NCBI GenBank assembly: GCA_002360945.1
Contig: DERO01000005.1
Location: 1 to 64,000 of the forward strand
Direction: 5' to 3'
From: Leclercia adecarboxylata
GTDB taxonomy: Bacteria; Pseudomonadota; Gammaproteobacteria; Enterobacterales; Enterobacteriaceae
DNA length: 64,000 bases
Position 1 is the stretch's first letter, and each line of letters begins with the position of its first letter. Of the stretch, positions 44,177-53,883 are shown one piece after another. A model generated the notes under the pieces. It saw nothing but the letters and a program-made list of their open reading frames with translations. It had not been told where the DNA came from and did no database searches. The translations under genes and the position numbers were made by a program.

Positions 44177-45253
44177 TTATTTTGCTTTTGTGAAGGGACG
44201 GGTGATTAACCCGACAGGGCCGGTGGTATACCAGCGACGGTTGCCGCGACTGCGTGAATCACGACCGACGGCCTGGGTCAGGCGGTCAAGAATAATGGCG
44301 AGGATCACGATCCCGACGCCGCCGACGGTCGCCAGTCCCATATCGAGACGGCCGATACCGCGCAGCACCATCTGACCGAGACCGCCCACGGCGATCATCG
44401 AGGCGATCACCACCATCGACAGGGCCAGCATCAGGGTCTGGTTTACACCGGCCATAATGGTCGGCATCGCCAGCGGCAGCTGCACTTTGAACAGCATCTG
44501 GCGCGGGCTGGCACCAAACGAGCGCGAGGCTTCGATCAGGTCAGCAGGCACCTGGTTAATCCCCAGAATCGTCAGACGCACAATCGGCGGCAGGGCGAAG
44601 ATAATGGTCACCACCACGCCCGGCACGTTGCCGATACCGAACAACATCACGATAGGCACCAGGTAGACAAACGCCGGAGTGGTCTGCATCGCATCCAGCA
44701 GTGGGCGGATAATTTTGGCCGCCCGCGGACTGCGCGCCAGCCAGATCCCCATCGGCAGGCCAATCACCACGCAGAACAGCAGGGCGGTCAGCACCAGGGC
44801 CAGGGTGATCATTGCCTGCGACCAGGCCCCGATAGCGCCGATCAGGATCAGCGAGATCAGCGTCGCCACGCCCATCCCCGCGCTGCCGAACTGCCAGGCA
44901 ATCAGCGAGAACAGCACGATGGCTACCGGAGCCGGCATCCCCAGCATCAGCTGCTGGAAGCCGTTGAGGATGTAATCCACCGGCACGCGAATGCCCTGGA
45001 ACACCGGGCGGAAGTGCGTCACCACCCAGTCGATCCCTTCGGTGACCCAGCTGTCGAGCGGGATCAGGGTTTTATGGAACGGATCCATAATGTTGAAATG
45101 CTCGGGTGCCGGCGCCGGAGCGCTGGTCAGCCAGTCTGCCGCGCCGCCATCGGTTGGCGCAGGTGCTGCCGCGGAAGAACCCCACGCGTCAGCGGATTGT
45201 GCCGCGCTGTCGGCGGCCTCTGTGGTGCCCCACGGGTTAGATTGATCAGCCAT
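44177..45253 (-). CDS. proW: Glycine betaine ABC permease ProW
   Basis: ProW is the membrane subunit of the ProU osmoprotectant importer. The 358-residue protein has a long hydrophilic N-terminal tail (about 1-95, rich in Ala/Ser/Asp) and several membrane segments with the permease EAA-type loop [25 protein letters not shown]. Its start overlaps the end of proV by eight bases. Confidence 0.97.
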   Translation of the reverse strand: MADQSNPWGTTEAADSAAQSADAWGSSAAAPAPTDGGAADWLTSAPAPAPEHFNIMDPFHKTLIPLDSWVTEGIDWVVTHFRPVFQGIRVPVDYILNGFQQLMLGMPAPVAIVLFSLIAWQFGSAGMGVATLISLILIGAIGAWSQAMITLALVLTALLFCVVIGLPMGIWLARSPRAAKIIRPLLDAMQTTPAFVYLVPIVMLFGIGNVPGVVVTIIFALPPIVRLTILGINQVPADLIEASRSFGASPRQMLFKVQLPLAMPTIMAGVNQTLMLALSMVVIASMIAVGGLGQMVLRGIGRLDMGLATVGGVGIVILAIILDRLTQAVGRDSRSRGNRRWYTTGPVGLITRPFTKAK

Positions 45254-46448
45254 TGTTTGCCCCCTCGCGATCTAAAGCCTGCAGCAACATGCGTTTTGAA
45301 ATGATGCCGACGTACTGTTGTTCCTCTCCGACTACCGGCACCGCGCAGGGCGCCTGACCGACGTGGGAGAGCAACTCGCTGAGCGGCGTTTCGGCGTCCA
45401 CGGCAAGCGGAGCATCAATTAACGCCGCATCGATTCCTGCGTTTTCGCCAAGGGCGGTTTTCAGGGAATCGATGGAGACAACACCGACAAATTTGTTACC
45501 GCGTTCAACCAGATAACCGTATTCACGGTCTTCGTCCTGCAGCAGCTTCAGCGCCGAGCGCGGGCCGAAACCTGGCGTTTTGCGGATAATGCCGTTCGGG
45601 GATCGGCGGGCGATATCTTTGGCGCTGAACACCTGGCTAATATCCACGCCGCGGAAGAAGGTGCGCACATAGTCATTGGCCGGATTATTGAGAATTTCAT
45701 CCGGGGTTCCCACCTGCACCACTTCGCCATTTTGCATAATGGCAATCCGATCGCCAATTCGCATGGCTTCATCAAGGTCATGGGAAATAAAGACAATAGT
45801 GCGCTGATGCCGCGATTGCAGTTTTACCAGCTCATCCTGCATCTCGGTACGAATTAAGGGATCGAGCGCTGAGAAGGCTTCGTCCATTAATAATATATCG
45901 GGGTTGATCGCTAATGCGCGGGCTAATCCAACGCGCTGACGCATCCCGCCGGAAAGTTCATCCGGGTACGCGTGAGCGTAATTTTCCAGCCCGACCTGAC
46001 GCAGTGCATCCAGCGCTTTTTCCTGGCGCTCACTGGCCGGTACGCCGGCTAATTCCATGCCAAACGCGGTGTTATCTAATACCGTCATATGCGGCATCAG
46101 GGCGAACGACTGAAACACCATTGCGATCTTTTTTCTGCGCACCTCGCGGAGCTCGGCGTCCGATATTCTGGCGATATCCACGCCGTCAATCAGCACCTGC
46201 CCGCGGGTGGGTTCAATCAGGCGATTGAGAAGGCGAACCATAGTGGATTTACCCGAACCGGATAACCCCATGATGACAAAAATCTCGCCTTCTTCAATGG
46301 CCAGACTGGCGTCTTTAACGCCAAGCGACAGCCCGGTTTTTTCCAGAATTTGTTCTTTTGAAAGACCTTTTTCAATATATTTGAATGCGCGCTGCGGGTG
46401 CTCGCCAAATACCTTATAAAGATTTTTAACTTCTAATTTAATTGCCAT
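45246..46448 (-). CDS. proV: Glycine betaine ABC ATPase ProV
   Basis: ProV powers the ProU importer. The 400-residue protein has Walker [11 protein letters not shown] (about residue 60), signature [10 protein letters not shown], Walker [13 protein letters not shown] and C-terminal tandem CBS domains (about 280-400) that sense ionic strength in related transporters. It is the first gene of the operon, with a proU P2-like promoter upstream. All catalytic motifs are intact. Confidence 0.97.
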   Translation of the reverse strand: MAIKLEVKNLYKVFGEHPQRAFKYIEKGLSKEQILEKTGLSLGVKDASLAIEEGEIFVIMGLSGSGKSTMVRLLNRLIEPTRGQVLIDGVDIARISDAELREVRRKKIAMVFQSFALMPHMTVLDNTAFGMELAGVPASERQEKALDALRQVGLENYAHAYPDELSGGMRQRVGLARALAINPDILLMDEAFSALDPLIRTEMQDELVKLQSRHQRTIVFISHDLDEAMRIGDRIAIMQNGEVVQVGTPDEILNNPANDYVRTFFRGVDISQVFSAKDIARRSPNGIIRKTPGFGPRSALKLLQDEDREYGYLVERGNKFVGVVSIDSLKTALGENAGIDAALIDAPLAVDAETPLSELLSHVGQAPCAVPVVGEEQQYVGIISKRMLLQALDREGANNG

Positions 46449-46516
46449 GCAATAAAGAATGTCCCGTTATTTATTTATGTCGATATGTTTACCAGTGAAT
46501 ATAATTAACCGGCCAT

Positions 46517-46544
46517 ACCCTAACATACTCAGAATCTGAGACAA
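46517..46544 (-). promoter_or_regulatory. Osmoregulated proU P2-like promoter
   Basis: On the minus strand TTGTCT (46539-46544), 16 bases and TAGGGT (46517-46522) reproduce the E. coli proU P2 layout, including CAGATTCTGAGTATGT between. It is about 70 bases upstream of proV. The rest of the 46449-46766 gap is AT-rich in places, which fits H-NS control, and holds no credible gene. Confidence 0.82.
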
Positions 46545-46766
46545 CCCTGTATTGGCTTATGGCATGATTTTTGCCGCGCGCGAAACGGCGCAATTTCCCA
46601 TGAGATAAGGGCTGAGCGCGATATGAATTTTTCTTGAGAAATGTCTTATTGTGGTGACATTCGCGGAGTGAAAACAAAAATGCGGGCGAATATGACAGGG
46701 AAATAGCACCCCGAAAACATGAGCATTATATTTCACTCATACGGGTGATATTTCCCTCCGGCACCA

Positions 46767-48854
46767 TTACAAAATGGCGTTCTTATCAATCCCCAGGCGC
46801 TTCATGCGCGACAGGAGCGTGGTACGCTTCAGGCCCAGGCGTTTGGCTGCACCTTTTGGCCCGGCGATCACCCCATTGGTCTCCTTCAGCACGCGCATAA
46901 TGTGTTGATACTCCTCCTCGCCTTCGCGGATCGGGCTGACTGCCGTCTCCGGCGCTGCGGCGCTGACAAAGCGCGGATAATCGATATCCGGCAGCGACAG
47001 TTGCAGGACGTTGCCCCGGGTCAGGAGGACCGCGCGCTCAATCACGTTTTCCAGCTCGCGCACGTTACCCGGCCACTCCATTTTGCTGAGCTGACGCAGG
47101 GTCTCCGCCGGGATGCTGTCGATATTGCGTCCCAGCCGGTGGGCGATCTTGAAGGTGAACGACTTCACCAGCAGGGGGATATCTTCCGGGCGTTCCCGCA
47201 GCGGCGGGAGGAAGATCGGGAACACGTTCAGGCGGTAGTAAAGGTCGCTGCGAAACTCACGATCGGCGACCATTTGCGTTAAGTCGCGGTTAGTTGCGGC
47301 AATAAGGCGCACGTCGGTGCGGATGGTGCGGTTGCTGCCGAGCCGCTCGAACTCCTGCTCCTGGAGCACGCGCAGCAGCTTGGGCTGAAGCTCAATGGGC
47401 ATATCGCCCACTTCATCGAGGAACAGCGTGCTTTTATCCGCCAGCTCAAAGCGGCCAATATGCTGGGCGCTGGCGCCGGTAAAGGCCCCGCGCTCGTGGC
47501 CGAAGAGGTCGCTTTCCAGCAGACCGGCAGGCATCGCCGCACAGTTCATCTTCACCATCCGGCGCTCGCTGCGTCCGCTCAGGTTATGAATGGCGCGGGC
47601 AATCAGCTCCTTACCGGTGCCGGTCTCGCCGAGGATCAGCACGGTACTGTTGCTGTGGGCCACCATTTCCACCTGCTTCATCACCGTCATCATCGGCGAG
47701 CTGCGGCCAATGATTTCGCCAAAATCGGTGGCGACGTTGTTGATCTGTTCGGTCAGGGCGAGGTTCTCGTCGATCAACCGCTCCTTGAGGTGGCTGATCT
47801 CGCGGTAGGAGAGGGCGTTATCCACGGCAATGGCGATGCGTTCGGCGATCTGGTTCAGCAGCTCCAGGTTCGAGGCGGTGAAGACCTGGGCTTTGCACTG
47901 GGCCAGCTTCAGGGTGCCGAGGATCCGATCGCGGAAAATCAGCGGGAACAGGCACAGGGTCTGATCCTGCTCGCCCCACATATCAAACAGCATGCGTTCG
48001 TAAGGGGCGTGCTGATCCCGGCTGTGCAGGTTAAGCATCAGCATCTTTTTGTTCAGCATCACTTTTTCGGACAGCGTGCCTTTCTCGTCCACCTCGCTCT
48101 GATCGTACAGCGGAGCATCTTTATTCAGGTAATGGGTGGAGTAGACGAGAAGTTTGCCCTTGCGCTCGCTGCGCAACACCATGCTGATGGAATCAATGCC
48201 GAAGTTGCGCTGGATCTCCCGGGAGACCTCCGTCACCAGCTCATCGAGATCGAGCTTGGACAGCACCGCGTTGGTGATGGCGACCAGCAGGCGAAAGTCG
48301 TTACGTTCCCGGCACAGCACCTCGTAGCTGTCGCTGTTGTTCTGCCGGGCCAGGATCTGCTCCACCGCCAGACCGGCCGCCTGGGTCAAAGTTTGCAGCC
48401 GGGTAAAATCGCCGTCGCTCCAGGGGCGATCGTCGTCGCGCAGGAACTCGCAGCCACCGAAGATCCGGCCGTCGGCCGCCAGCGGCGTCAGGCAGTAGTG
48501 GGCAAACGTCGGGTAGAGCGCCAGGCCGGCCAGCGCTGGCCAGGTCTCTTTAAAGGTGTCCGCCTGACAGTGCAATACGTCCGGGCGCGACAGCATGCGG
48601 CGGAAAGGTCCGTTCGCCAGCAGCGGCTCATCTTCACAGCGGATATCCCGATCCTGCTCGTCGATGCCGTACAGAAACACGCGACGCTGCTCTGACTGCC
48701 AGAGCAGGATGTTGGCGCGATCGGCCAGGTTCATCTGCCGGGCGTGCCATGTCAACGACCGCGCCAGGGCGCAGAGATCGGGCTGTTGCAGCAGGGTACG
48801 GGTAATATCGAACAGTCCTTGATCGATGGGATCGTTCGTGGGTGTATAAGACAT
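46767..48854 (-). CDS. fhlA: Formate hydrogenlyase activator FhlA
   Basis: FhlA is the formate-responsive sigma-54 activator of hyc, hyp and related operons. The 695-residue protein has two N-terminal GAF domains (about 1-375; the first is more diverged from E. coli), an AAA+ domain with GETGTGKE and the GAFTGA loop, Walker B LFLDEVGDM and a Fis-type helix-turn-helix (AAKRLGLKRTTLLSRMKRLG). It lies 30 bases after hypE and is probably read from the hyp operon as well as its own promoter. Confidence 0.97.
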   Translation of the reverse strand: MSYTPTNDPIDQGLFDITRTLLQQPDLCALARSLTWHARQMNLADRANILLWQSEQRRVFLYGIDEQDRDIRCEDEPLLANGPFRRMLSRPDVLHCQADTFKETWPALAGLALYPTFAHYCLTPLAADGRIFGGCEFLRDDDRPWSDGDFTRLQTLTQAAGLAVEQILARQNNSDSYEVLCRERNDFRLLVAITNAVLSKLDLDELVTEVSREIQRNFGIDSISMVLRSERKGKLLVYSTHYLNKDAPLYDQSEVDEKGTLSEKVMLNKKMLMLNLHSRDQHAPYERMLFDMWGEQDQTLCLFPLIFRDRILGTLKLAQCKAQVFTASNLELLNQIAERIAIAVDNALSYREISHLKERLIDENLALTEQINNVATDFGEIIGRSSPMMTVMKQVEMVAHSNSTVLILGETGTGKELIARAIHNLSGRSERRMVKMNCAAMPAGLLESDLFGHERGAFTGASAQHIGRFELADKSTLFLDEVGDMPIELQPKLLRVLQEQEFERLGSNRTIRTDVRLIAATNRDLTQMVADREFRSDLYYRLNVFPIFLPPLRERPEDIPLLVKSFTFKIAHRLGRNIDSIPAETLRQLSKMEWPGNVRELENVIERAVLLTRGNVLQLSLPDIDYPRFVSAAAPETAVSPIREGEEEYQHIMRVLKETNGVIAGPKGAAKRLGLKRTTLLSRMKRLGIDKNAIL

Positions 48855-48884
48855 GCGTGATATCCAGAAAATGAGAGTCTGCTG

Positions 48885-49895
48885 TCAGCAAATACGCGGC
48901 AGCGGTTCGGCATGCGGCAGGTTCAGGGTGCGCTTCACGCCATAAAGTCCGGTCAGCCGGACACCTTTGCGCTCGACCACTTCACCGATGATGGCGGCAT
49001 CCTGGCCCAGAGGATGTTGACGTAGTAAGCCTAGCACGCGCTCCGCTTCATGGCGTCCCACCGCAATAACCAGCTTGCCTTCGTTGGCAAAGTTGAGTGG
49101 ATCCAGCCCCAGCAGCTCGCACGCGCCGCGTACGGCGGGCTTCACGGGCAGGGCGCTCTCCTGCAGTTCAATCCCACAGCCGCTGCTGGCGGCAAACTCG
49201 TGGGCGACGGCGTTCACCCCGCCGCGGGTGGCATCGCGCAGGGCTTTGATACCCGGCTCCGCCCGCAGGGCCTGAATCAGCGGCGTCAGGACGGCGCAGT
49301 CGCTTTGCAGATCGCCATCCAGGCCTAAACCTTCGCGCAGATTGAGGATGGTTGCGCCGTGGTCGCCCAGCGTACCGCTGACCAGCAGCACATCGCCCAC
49401 CGCAATCTGGCGCGTGCCCCAGTTTACCCCCTCGGGGATCGAACCGATACCGGCGGTGTTAATAAACACCTTATCCGCCGCGCCGCGCGGAACCACCTTG
49501 GTGTCGCCGGTAACGATGGTGATCCCCGCCGCCGCAGCCGTTGTGGCCATGCTGGTCACGATGCGCTCCAGCGCGGCCATCTCCATCCCCTCTTCGAGGA
49601 TAAAACCGCAGGAGAGCCAGCGCGGGATCGCCCCGCTGACCGCCACGTCGTTGGCCGTGCCGCAGATCGCCAGCTTGCCGATATCGCCCCCGGGGAAGAA
49701 CAGCGGGTCAATCACGTAGCTGTCGGTGGAAAAGGCCAGCCGGTCGCCCTGGGCGGTAAGTTCATGCAGGGGAATACGGGCCTGGTCTTCCTGCTCGTTC
49801 AGCAGCGGGTTGGCGAAGGCGCGCATAAAGAGTTCGCCGATCAGCTGCTGCATGGCCTGGCCGCCGCTCCCGTGGGCGAGGGTTATCTGTTTCAA
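48885..49895 (-). CDS. hypE: Hydrogenase maturation protein HypE
   Basis: HypE dehydrates a carbamoyl group carried on its C-terminal Cys to make the cyanide ligands of the [NiFe] site. The 336-residue PurM-like ATPase ends PRIC, leaving the thiol-bearing Cys336 as the last residue. ATP-site motifs include HGSGG near the start and DVAVSGAIP. It overlaps hypD by four bases. HypF, which supplies the carbamoyl group, is not encoded in this window. Confidence 0.97.
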   Translation of the reverse strand: MKQITLAHGSGGQAMQQLIGELFMRAFANPLLNEQEDQARIPLHELTAQGDRLAFSTDSYVIDPLFFPGGDIGKLAICGTANDVAVSGAIPRWLSCGFILEEGMEMAALERIVTSMATTAAAAGITIVTGDTKVVPRGAADKVFINTAGIGSIPEGVNWGTRQIAVGDVLLVSGTLGDHGATILNLREGLGLDGDLQSDCAVLTPLIQALRAEPGIKALRDATRGGVNAVAHEFAASSGCGIELQESALPVKPAVRGACELLGLDPLNFANEGKLVIAVGRHEAERVLGLLRQHPLGQDAAIIGEVVERKGVRLTGLYGVKRTLNLPHAEPLPRIC

Positions 49896-51013
49896 CTTTC
49901 ACACTCCTGAGAACGGTACTGATACCAGGCGCTACACGCCCCTTCCGATGACACCATCAGCGCGCCAAAGGCGCTTTGCGGTGTGCATTTATTACCAAAC
50001 AGCGGACACTGGGCCGGTTTGCAGCGCCCGGTCAGGACAGCCCCGCAGCGTGCCTCAGGATCGTCGCAGATGTCTTGCGCACGGGTGCTGAAGTGGCGCT
50101 CGGCGTCAAACTGGCGATAAGCCTCGGTGAGGTGCACGCCAGAGTGGTCGATGACCCCCAGCCCGCGCCATTCGCTTTCGCCTTCGATGGTAAACACCTT
50201 GTCCATCACCGCCTGCGCCAGCGGGTTACCCTCTTCCGGCACGATGCGGCGATACTGATTTTCCACCTGGCTCACCCCGGCGATTTTCTGCTCCACCAGC
50301 ATTAACACCCCCTGCAGGAGGTCGACCGGCTCAAAACCGGCCACCGCCAGCGGGCGCTGATGTTCATCGGCAATAAAATCGTAGGCGTGGGTGCCAATCA
50401 CCATGCTGACGTGCCCCGGCGCCAGGAAGGCGTCGATGCCGTTTTCCGGCTGCTCCAGCAGGCTTTTCAGCACCGGGATCAGGGTGATGTGCTGGCAGAA
50501 AAAGAAGAAGTTCGGCACCTTAGCGGCTTTCGCCTGACGCAGGGTCAGGGCGGTGGCGGGCATGGTGGTTTCAAACCCCAGGCCGAAGAAGACCACTTTA
50601 CGATCCGGGTTCTGCTGGGCCAGCTTCAGCGCGTCGGCGGGGGAGTAGATAATCCGCACATCCGCGCCGCGCATCCGGGCATCCAGCAGGGAGCCGTTTT
50701 TACCCGGCACCCGCATCGCGTCGCCGAAGGTACAGAAGATCACCTCCGGGTGGCTGGCGATCTCAATGCAGGTGTCGATCCGCCCCATCGGCAGGACGCA
50801 CACCGGGCAGCCGGGGCCGTGAATAAACTCGATATTTTCCGGCAGGAGCTGATCGAGGCCGAACTTGAAGATGGCGTGGGTATGCCCGCCGCACACCTCC
50901 ATAATCCGCAGCGGGCGGGCCGGGGTGTAGGGCAACGACGCGGCGCGGGTTTTCAGCGTCTCTATCAGACGCATCACCTTTTCCGGGTCGCGGTATTCGT
51001 CAACATAGCGCAT
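49892..51013 (-). CDS. hypD: Hydrogenase maturation protein HypD
   Basis: HypD holds a [4Fe-4S] cluster and, with HypC, assembles the Fe(CN)2CO group. The 373-residue protein has the conserved MEVCGGHTHAIFKFGL and GPGCPVCVLP motifs with redox and iron-binding cysteines, and C-terminal cluster cysteines (ARCGAVLTGRCKPAQCPLFGNKC). It overlaps both hypC and hypE by one to four bases. Confidence 0.97.
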   Translation of the reverse strand: MRYVDEYRDPEKVMRLIETLKTRAASLPYTPARPLRIMEVCGGHTHAIFKFGLDQLLPENIEFIHGPGCPVCVLPMGRIDTCIEIASHPEVIFCTFGDAMRVPGKNGSLLDARMRGADVRIIYSPADALKLAQQNPDRKVVFFGLGFETTMPATALTLRQAKAAKVPNFFFFCQHITLIPVLKSLLEQPENGIDAFLAPGHVSMVIGTHAYDFIADEHQRPLAVAGFEPVDLLQGVLMLVEQKIAGVSQVENQYRRIVPEEGNPLAQAVMDKVFTIEGESEWRGLGVIDHSGVHLTEAYRQFDAERHFSTRAQDICDDPEARCGAVLTGRCKPAQCPLFGNKCTPQSAFGALMVSSEGACSAWYQYRSQECES

Positions 51014-51291
51014 CAGCGGGTCTCCTCGCCAAACAGCAGCGGGCCGACGTCGGGCTCAACGTCAAACATATTCTGCAGGGCGGCGAGGGTATCCAGCGCC
51101 TCCTCTTCATTAATCACGCTCATGGCGAAGCCGACGTGGACCAACACCCACTGGCCGAGACGGCTGTTGCCATTGTCGTCGTGGGCCCCGACCAGGGTCA
51201 GATCCACATCGCGCAGCACGCCACAGACCTCTACTTTGGCCTGCATACCCTCCACGATGGCGCTGATTTTACCGGGAACGCCTATGCACAT
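51013..51291 (-). CDS. hypC: Hydrogenase chaperone HypC
   Basis: HypC carries the iron-cyanide intermediate from HypD to the HycE precursor. The 92-residue protein begins MCIGVPGKI, with the essential Cys2 exposed after Met removal, followed by the family beta-barrel. The C-terminal acidic tail is of usual length. It overlaps hypB by ten bases. Confidence 0.97.
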   Translation of the reverse strand: MCIGVPGKISAIVEGMQAKVEVCGVLRDVDLTLVGAHDDNGNSRLGQWVLVHVGFAMSVINEEEALDTLAALQNMFDVEPDVGPLLFGEETR

Positions 51292-52154
51292 CGCTGCGCC
51301 TCCAGCCAGTCAAGCCAGGCGTCCATCCCGTCACCGCGGGTGGCGGAGACCAGCAGGATCGCGATATCCGGGTTCACTTCCCGGGCGGCGGCGAGGCATT
51401 TCTCCACGTCAAAGCTGAGGTACGGCAGCAGATCGACCTTATTGAGCAGCATGATGGAGGCGGCGGCGAACATGTGCGGATATTTCAGCGGCTTGTCCTC
51501 GCCCTCGGTGACGGAGAGCACCGCCACCTTGTGACGCTCGCCGAGATCGAAGCTGGCCGGGCAGACCAGGTTGCCGACGTTCTCGATAAACATGATCCCA
51601 CCCTCGTCCAGCGGCAGGCGCTGCATCGCATCGTGGATCATCTGTGCGTCGAGGTGGCAGCCTTTACCGGTATTGACCTGGATCGCCGGTGTGCCGGTGG
51701 CGCGGATCCGCTCGGCGTCATTTACGGTCTGCTGATCGCCTTCGATCACCGCGCAGGAGACGCGCTGCTGTAAGCGCTTTAAGGTCTCGGTCAGCAGGGT
51801 GGTTTTACCGGAGCCGGGGCTGGAGACCAGATTCAGCGCCAGTTGCTGCCGGGCGCTGAACCGCTGGCGGTTCAGCTTAGCGAGCTGATTATTTTTGCTC
51901 AGCACGTCGATCTCAATTTCGACCATTTTGCGCTGGCTCAGGCCCGGCGCGTGCGTCCCTGCGGCGCCCTGGCCGTAATCAAGCTGGCCCGGCTGCTGTT
52001 CTGTTGGCGCAAACTCTCCGCCGCCGATGCGCGTGACCTTAAACGTCTGGCGCGGAGCCGGAGAGAAGGGGGCGCTACGAAAAGCGGAATGGGCATTCCG
52101 CTCGTCGCCTTCTATATAGAGGTTGCCTTGGGCGCAACCGCAGGTAGTACACAT
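51282..52154 (-). CDS. hypB: Nickel-inserting GTPase HypB
   Basis: HypB is a GTPase that, with HypA, inserts nickel into the hydrogenase large subunit. The 290-residue protein has an N-terminal high-affinity nickel motif [11 protein letters not shown], a Walker [13 protein letters not shown], and the metal site in the G-domain around [12 protein letters not shown] and [10 protein letters not shown]. It follows hypA after three bases. Confidence 0.97.
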   Translation of the reverse strand: MCTTCGCAQGNLYIEGDERNAHSAFRSAPFSPAPRQTFKVTRIGGGEFAPTEQQPGQLDYGQGAAGTHAPGLSQRKMVEIEIDVLSKNNQLAKLNRQRFSARQQLALNLVSSPGSGKTTLLTETLKRLQQRVSCAVIEGDQQTVNDAERIRATGTPAIQVNTGKGCHLDAQMIHDAMQRLPLDEGGIMFIENVGNLVCPASFDLGERHKVAVLSVTEGEDKPLKYPHMFAAASIMLLNKVDLLPYLSFDVEKCLAAAREVNPDIAILLVSATRGDGMDAWLDWLEAQRCA

Positions 52155-52157
52155 GAT

Positions 52158-52508
52158 TTACTCCTGTTCAATTTCCAGACGCGTGATATGCAGTCCGTCG
52201 TCAGCGACGATATTCAGACTCGCGCCGCCGCACTGCGGGCAGCGACGAACGCGGTGGGTAAGCAACTGGACATACGCCTGGCAGTCCTGACACCAGCATT
52301 CCGCCTGCTGCTCTTCGAGATGCAGCCCGCAGCCTTCGGCCAGGGTGCCGCGGCACACCAGCTCAAAGCAAAATTCCAGCGCGCTACTTTCCACGCAGGA
52401 AAAGGCGCCGACGCGCAGCCAGACATCCGTCACCCGCTTCGCGTGATGCTGATGGGCCTGTTGTTCGATCAATTCCAGCGCCTGCTGGCAGAGGGTGATT
52501 TCGTGCAT
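52158..52508 (-). CDS. hypA: Nickel metallochaperone HypA
   Basis: HypA delivers nickel to HycE. The 116-residue protein starts MHE, the essential N-terminal nickel motif (His2), and has a zinc-binding CxxC pair set (CWCQDC and CPQC). The ATG at 52508 is set by this motif; 31 codons upstream are open but would bury it. It is the first gene of the sigma-54-driven hyp operon. Confidence 0.96.
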   Translation of the reverse strand: MHEITLCQQALELIEQQAHQHHAKRVTDVWLRVGAFSCVESSALEFCFELVCRGTLAEGCGLHLEEQQAECWCQDCQAYVQLLTHRVRRCPQCGGASLNIVADDGLHITRLEIEQE

Positions 52509-52540
52509 TGTGCTATTCCAGGTGAAGTCTTGTGGGTTAT

Positions 52541-52556
52541 AGCAATATTGATGCCA
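52541..52556 (-). promoter_or_regulatory. Sigma-54 promoter of hyp operon
   Basis: The minus-strand TGGCATCAATATTGCT is an excellent -24/-12 element 33 bases before hypA, driving hypABCDE and probably fhlA. Confidence 0.9.
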
Positions 52557-52610
52557 GCTTTTAGTGAGGAGAAAGTGCAGGGAAAGACTCAAGCCTGACA
52601 AAGATGACGA

Positions 52611-52624
52611 AATGACATGTCATT
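52611..52624. promoter_or_regulatory. Candidate FhlA upstream activating site
   Basis: AATGACATGTCATT is a perfect 14-base palindrome about midway between the two divergent sigma-54 promoters (about 55-60 bases from each), so one site could serve hyp and hyc. Identification as FhlA-bound is inferred. Confidence 0.55.
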
Positions 52625-52682
52625 TTTTGTGATTGGGCAGGCTTTAAAAAATAAAAACACATAAAATCAATAGGTTAAAAAA

Positions 52683-52698
52683 TGGCATGAAATGTGCT
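52683..52698 (+). promoter_or_regulatory. Sigma-54 promoter of hyc operon
   Basis: TGGCATGAAATGTGCT has -24 GG and -12 GC at the right spacing, about 45 bases before hycA. Confidence 0.85.
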
Positions 52699-52742
52699 TA
52701 GTGAAGCCAACTCTTAACATATGACGCATCAGGTACATCACC

Positions 52743-53201
52743 ATGACACTTAACGAATTGAGCGAAAAAGCCAATTTCATTGCCGGACAACAGCGTGTGC
52801 TCCGCGCCCACTGGAACCACTACGGCAATTCACTGGTTCAGGCCATCACCCTCTCTAAAGCCAGTCTGCACCTGAGTGTGGGCTGCAACAACGACACCGG
52901 GCTGGGCTTCTGGCTGTTCGACCACTTCCTGATCCGCGTGACGCCTGAGCAGGCGTTCAACGGGCATATCTTCAATTACACCATCGAAGCGCGTGATGAC
53001 GAGGAGAGCGTGCTGATTGGACGCGCCCGTCTGGGCGACGACGGGATGCTGGACGGCAGCGTCCACATCGACCAGCGCGAGGCGGTATTCAACCATTTCC
53101 TCGGGAAAATCAACGGGGTGTATAACGCGCTGTTTGAGGCCACCGAACGCGGCGAATCGCTGACCCTGGCGACGCTCGCCCGGCACCACGCTGCCGCCTG
53201 A
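52743..53201 (+). CDS. hycA: Formate hydrogenlyase regulator HycA
   Basis: HycA antagonises FhlA and lowers hyc/hyp transcription, giving feedback control of formate hydrogenlyase. The 152-residue cytoplasmic protein follows E. coli HycA (MTLNELSEKANFIAGQQR; CNNDTGLGFWLFDHFLIRV). It has no catalytic motif. It is the first gene of the hyc operon; a second FhlA-type site lies between it and hycB. Confidence 0.95.
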   Translation: MTLNELSEKANFIAGQQRVLRAHWNHYGNSLVQAITLSKASLHLSVGCNNDTGLGFWLFDHFLIRVTPEQAFNGHIFNYTIEARDDEESVLIGRARLGDDGMLDGSVHIDQREAVFNHFLGKINGVYNALFEATERGESLTLATLARHHAAA

Positions 53202-53217
53202 ATTCGATGTCGTCAGG

Positions 53218-53231
53218 TGTCGAAAATGACA
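53218..53231. promoter_or_regulatory. Intergenic FhlA site hycA-hycB
   Basis: TGTCGAAAATGACA matches the reported FhlA motif TGTCG-N4-TGACA exactly. It sits in the hycA-hycB gap, where E. coli also has an FhlA-binding region. Confidence 0.8.
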
Positions 53232-53277
53232 CTTCCGCCATTTTTCGTCAAAAATGACTATCACCAGAGGAAACCAG

Positions 53278-53883
53278 GTGAATCGTTTTGTAATTGCCGA
53301 TCCCACGCTGTGTATCGGGTGCCATACCTGTGAGGCAGCCTGCTCAGAAAACCATCGCCAGCATGGCCTGCAAAGCCAGCCGCGACTGAAAGTGATGCGC
53401 AACAACACCGACTCTGCGCCGCAGCTGTGCCATCACTGCGAAGATGCTCCCTGCGCCCAGGTGTGCCCGGTCAATGCCATCACCCGCATTGACGGTGCCA
53501 TCCAGCTCAATGAAAGCCTGTGCGTCAGCTGCAAGCTGTGCGGTATTGCCTGCCCGTTTGGTGCCGTTGAGTTTGCCGGCAGCCGTCCGCGGGCCATTCC
53601 TGCCAACTGTAATACCAGCAAGGCACCGATGGCCCCGCCGGCACCCGCCCGCGTCAGCCCGTTCCTCGACTGGGTGCCTGGCGTGCGCGCCATCGCGGTG
53701 AAGTGCGATCTCTGCTACTTCGACCCCGACGGCCCGGCGTGCGTCCGCACCTGTCCGACCAAATCCCTGCGTCTGATTAATAACGCGGACATCGCGCGCG
53801 CCAGCCGGAACAAGCGCGAACTCACCCTGCATACGGATCTGGGCGATCTGTCGCTGTTCCAGTCGCAACAAGGAGAGCTTTGA
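53278..53883 (+). CDS. hycB: Formate hydrogenlyase Fe-S subunit HycB
   Basis: HycB is the four-cluster ferredoxin-like subunit that takes electrons from formate dehydrogenase H. The 201-residue product shows four cysteine groups: CIGCHTCEAAC, CHHCEDAPCAQVC, CVSCKLCGIAC and CDLCYFDPDGPACVRTC. The start is GTG 53278 (NRFVIADPTLCIGC), as judged by AGAGG upstream and the E. coli N-terminus; eight in-frame codons before it are unlikely. It overlaps hycC by one base. Confidence 0.95.
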   Translation: MNRFVIADPTLCIGCHTCEAACSENHRQHGLQSQPRLKVMRNNTDSAPQLCHHCEDAPCAQVCPVNAITRIDGAIQLNESLCVSCKLCGIACPFGAVEFAGSRPRAIPANCNTSKAPMAPPAPARVSPFLDWVPGVRAIAVKCDLCYFDPDGPACVRTCPTKSLRLINNADIARASRNKRELTLHTDLGDLSLFQSQQGEL

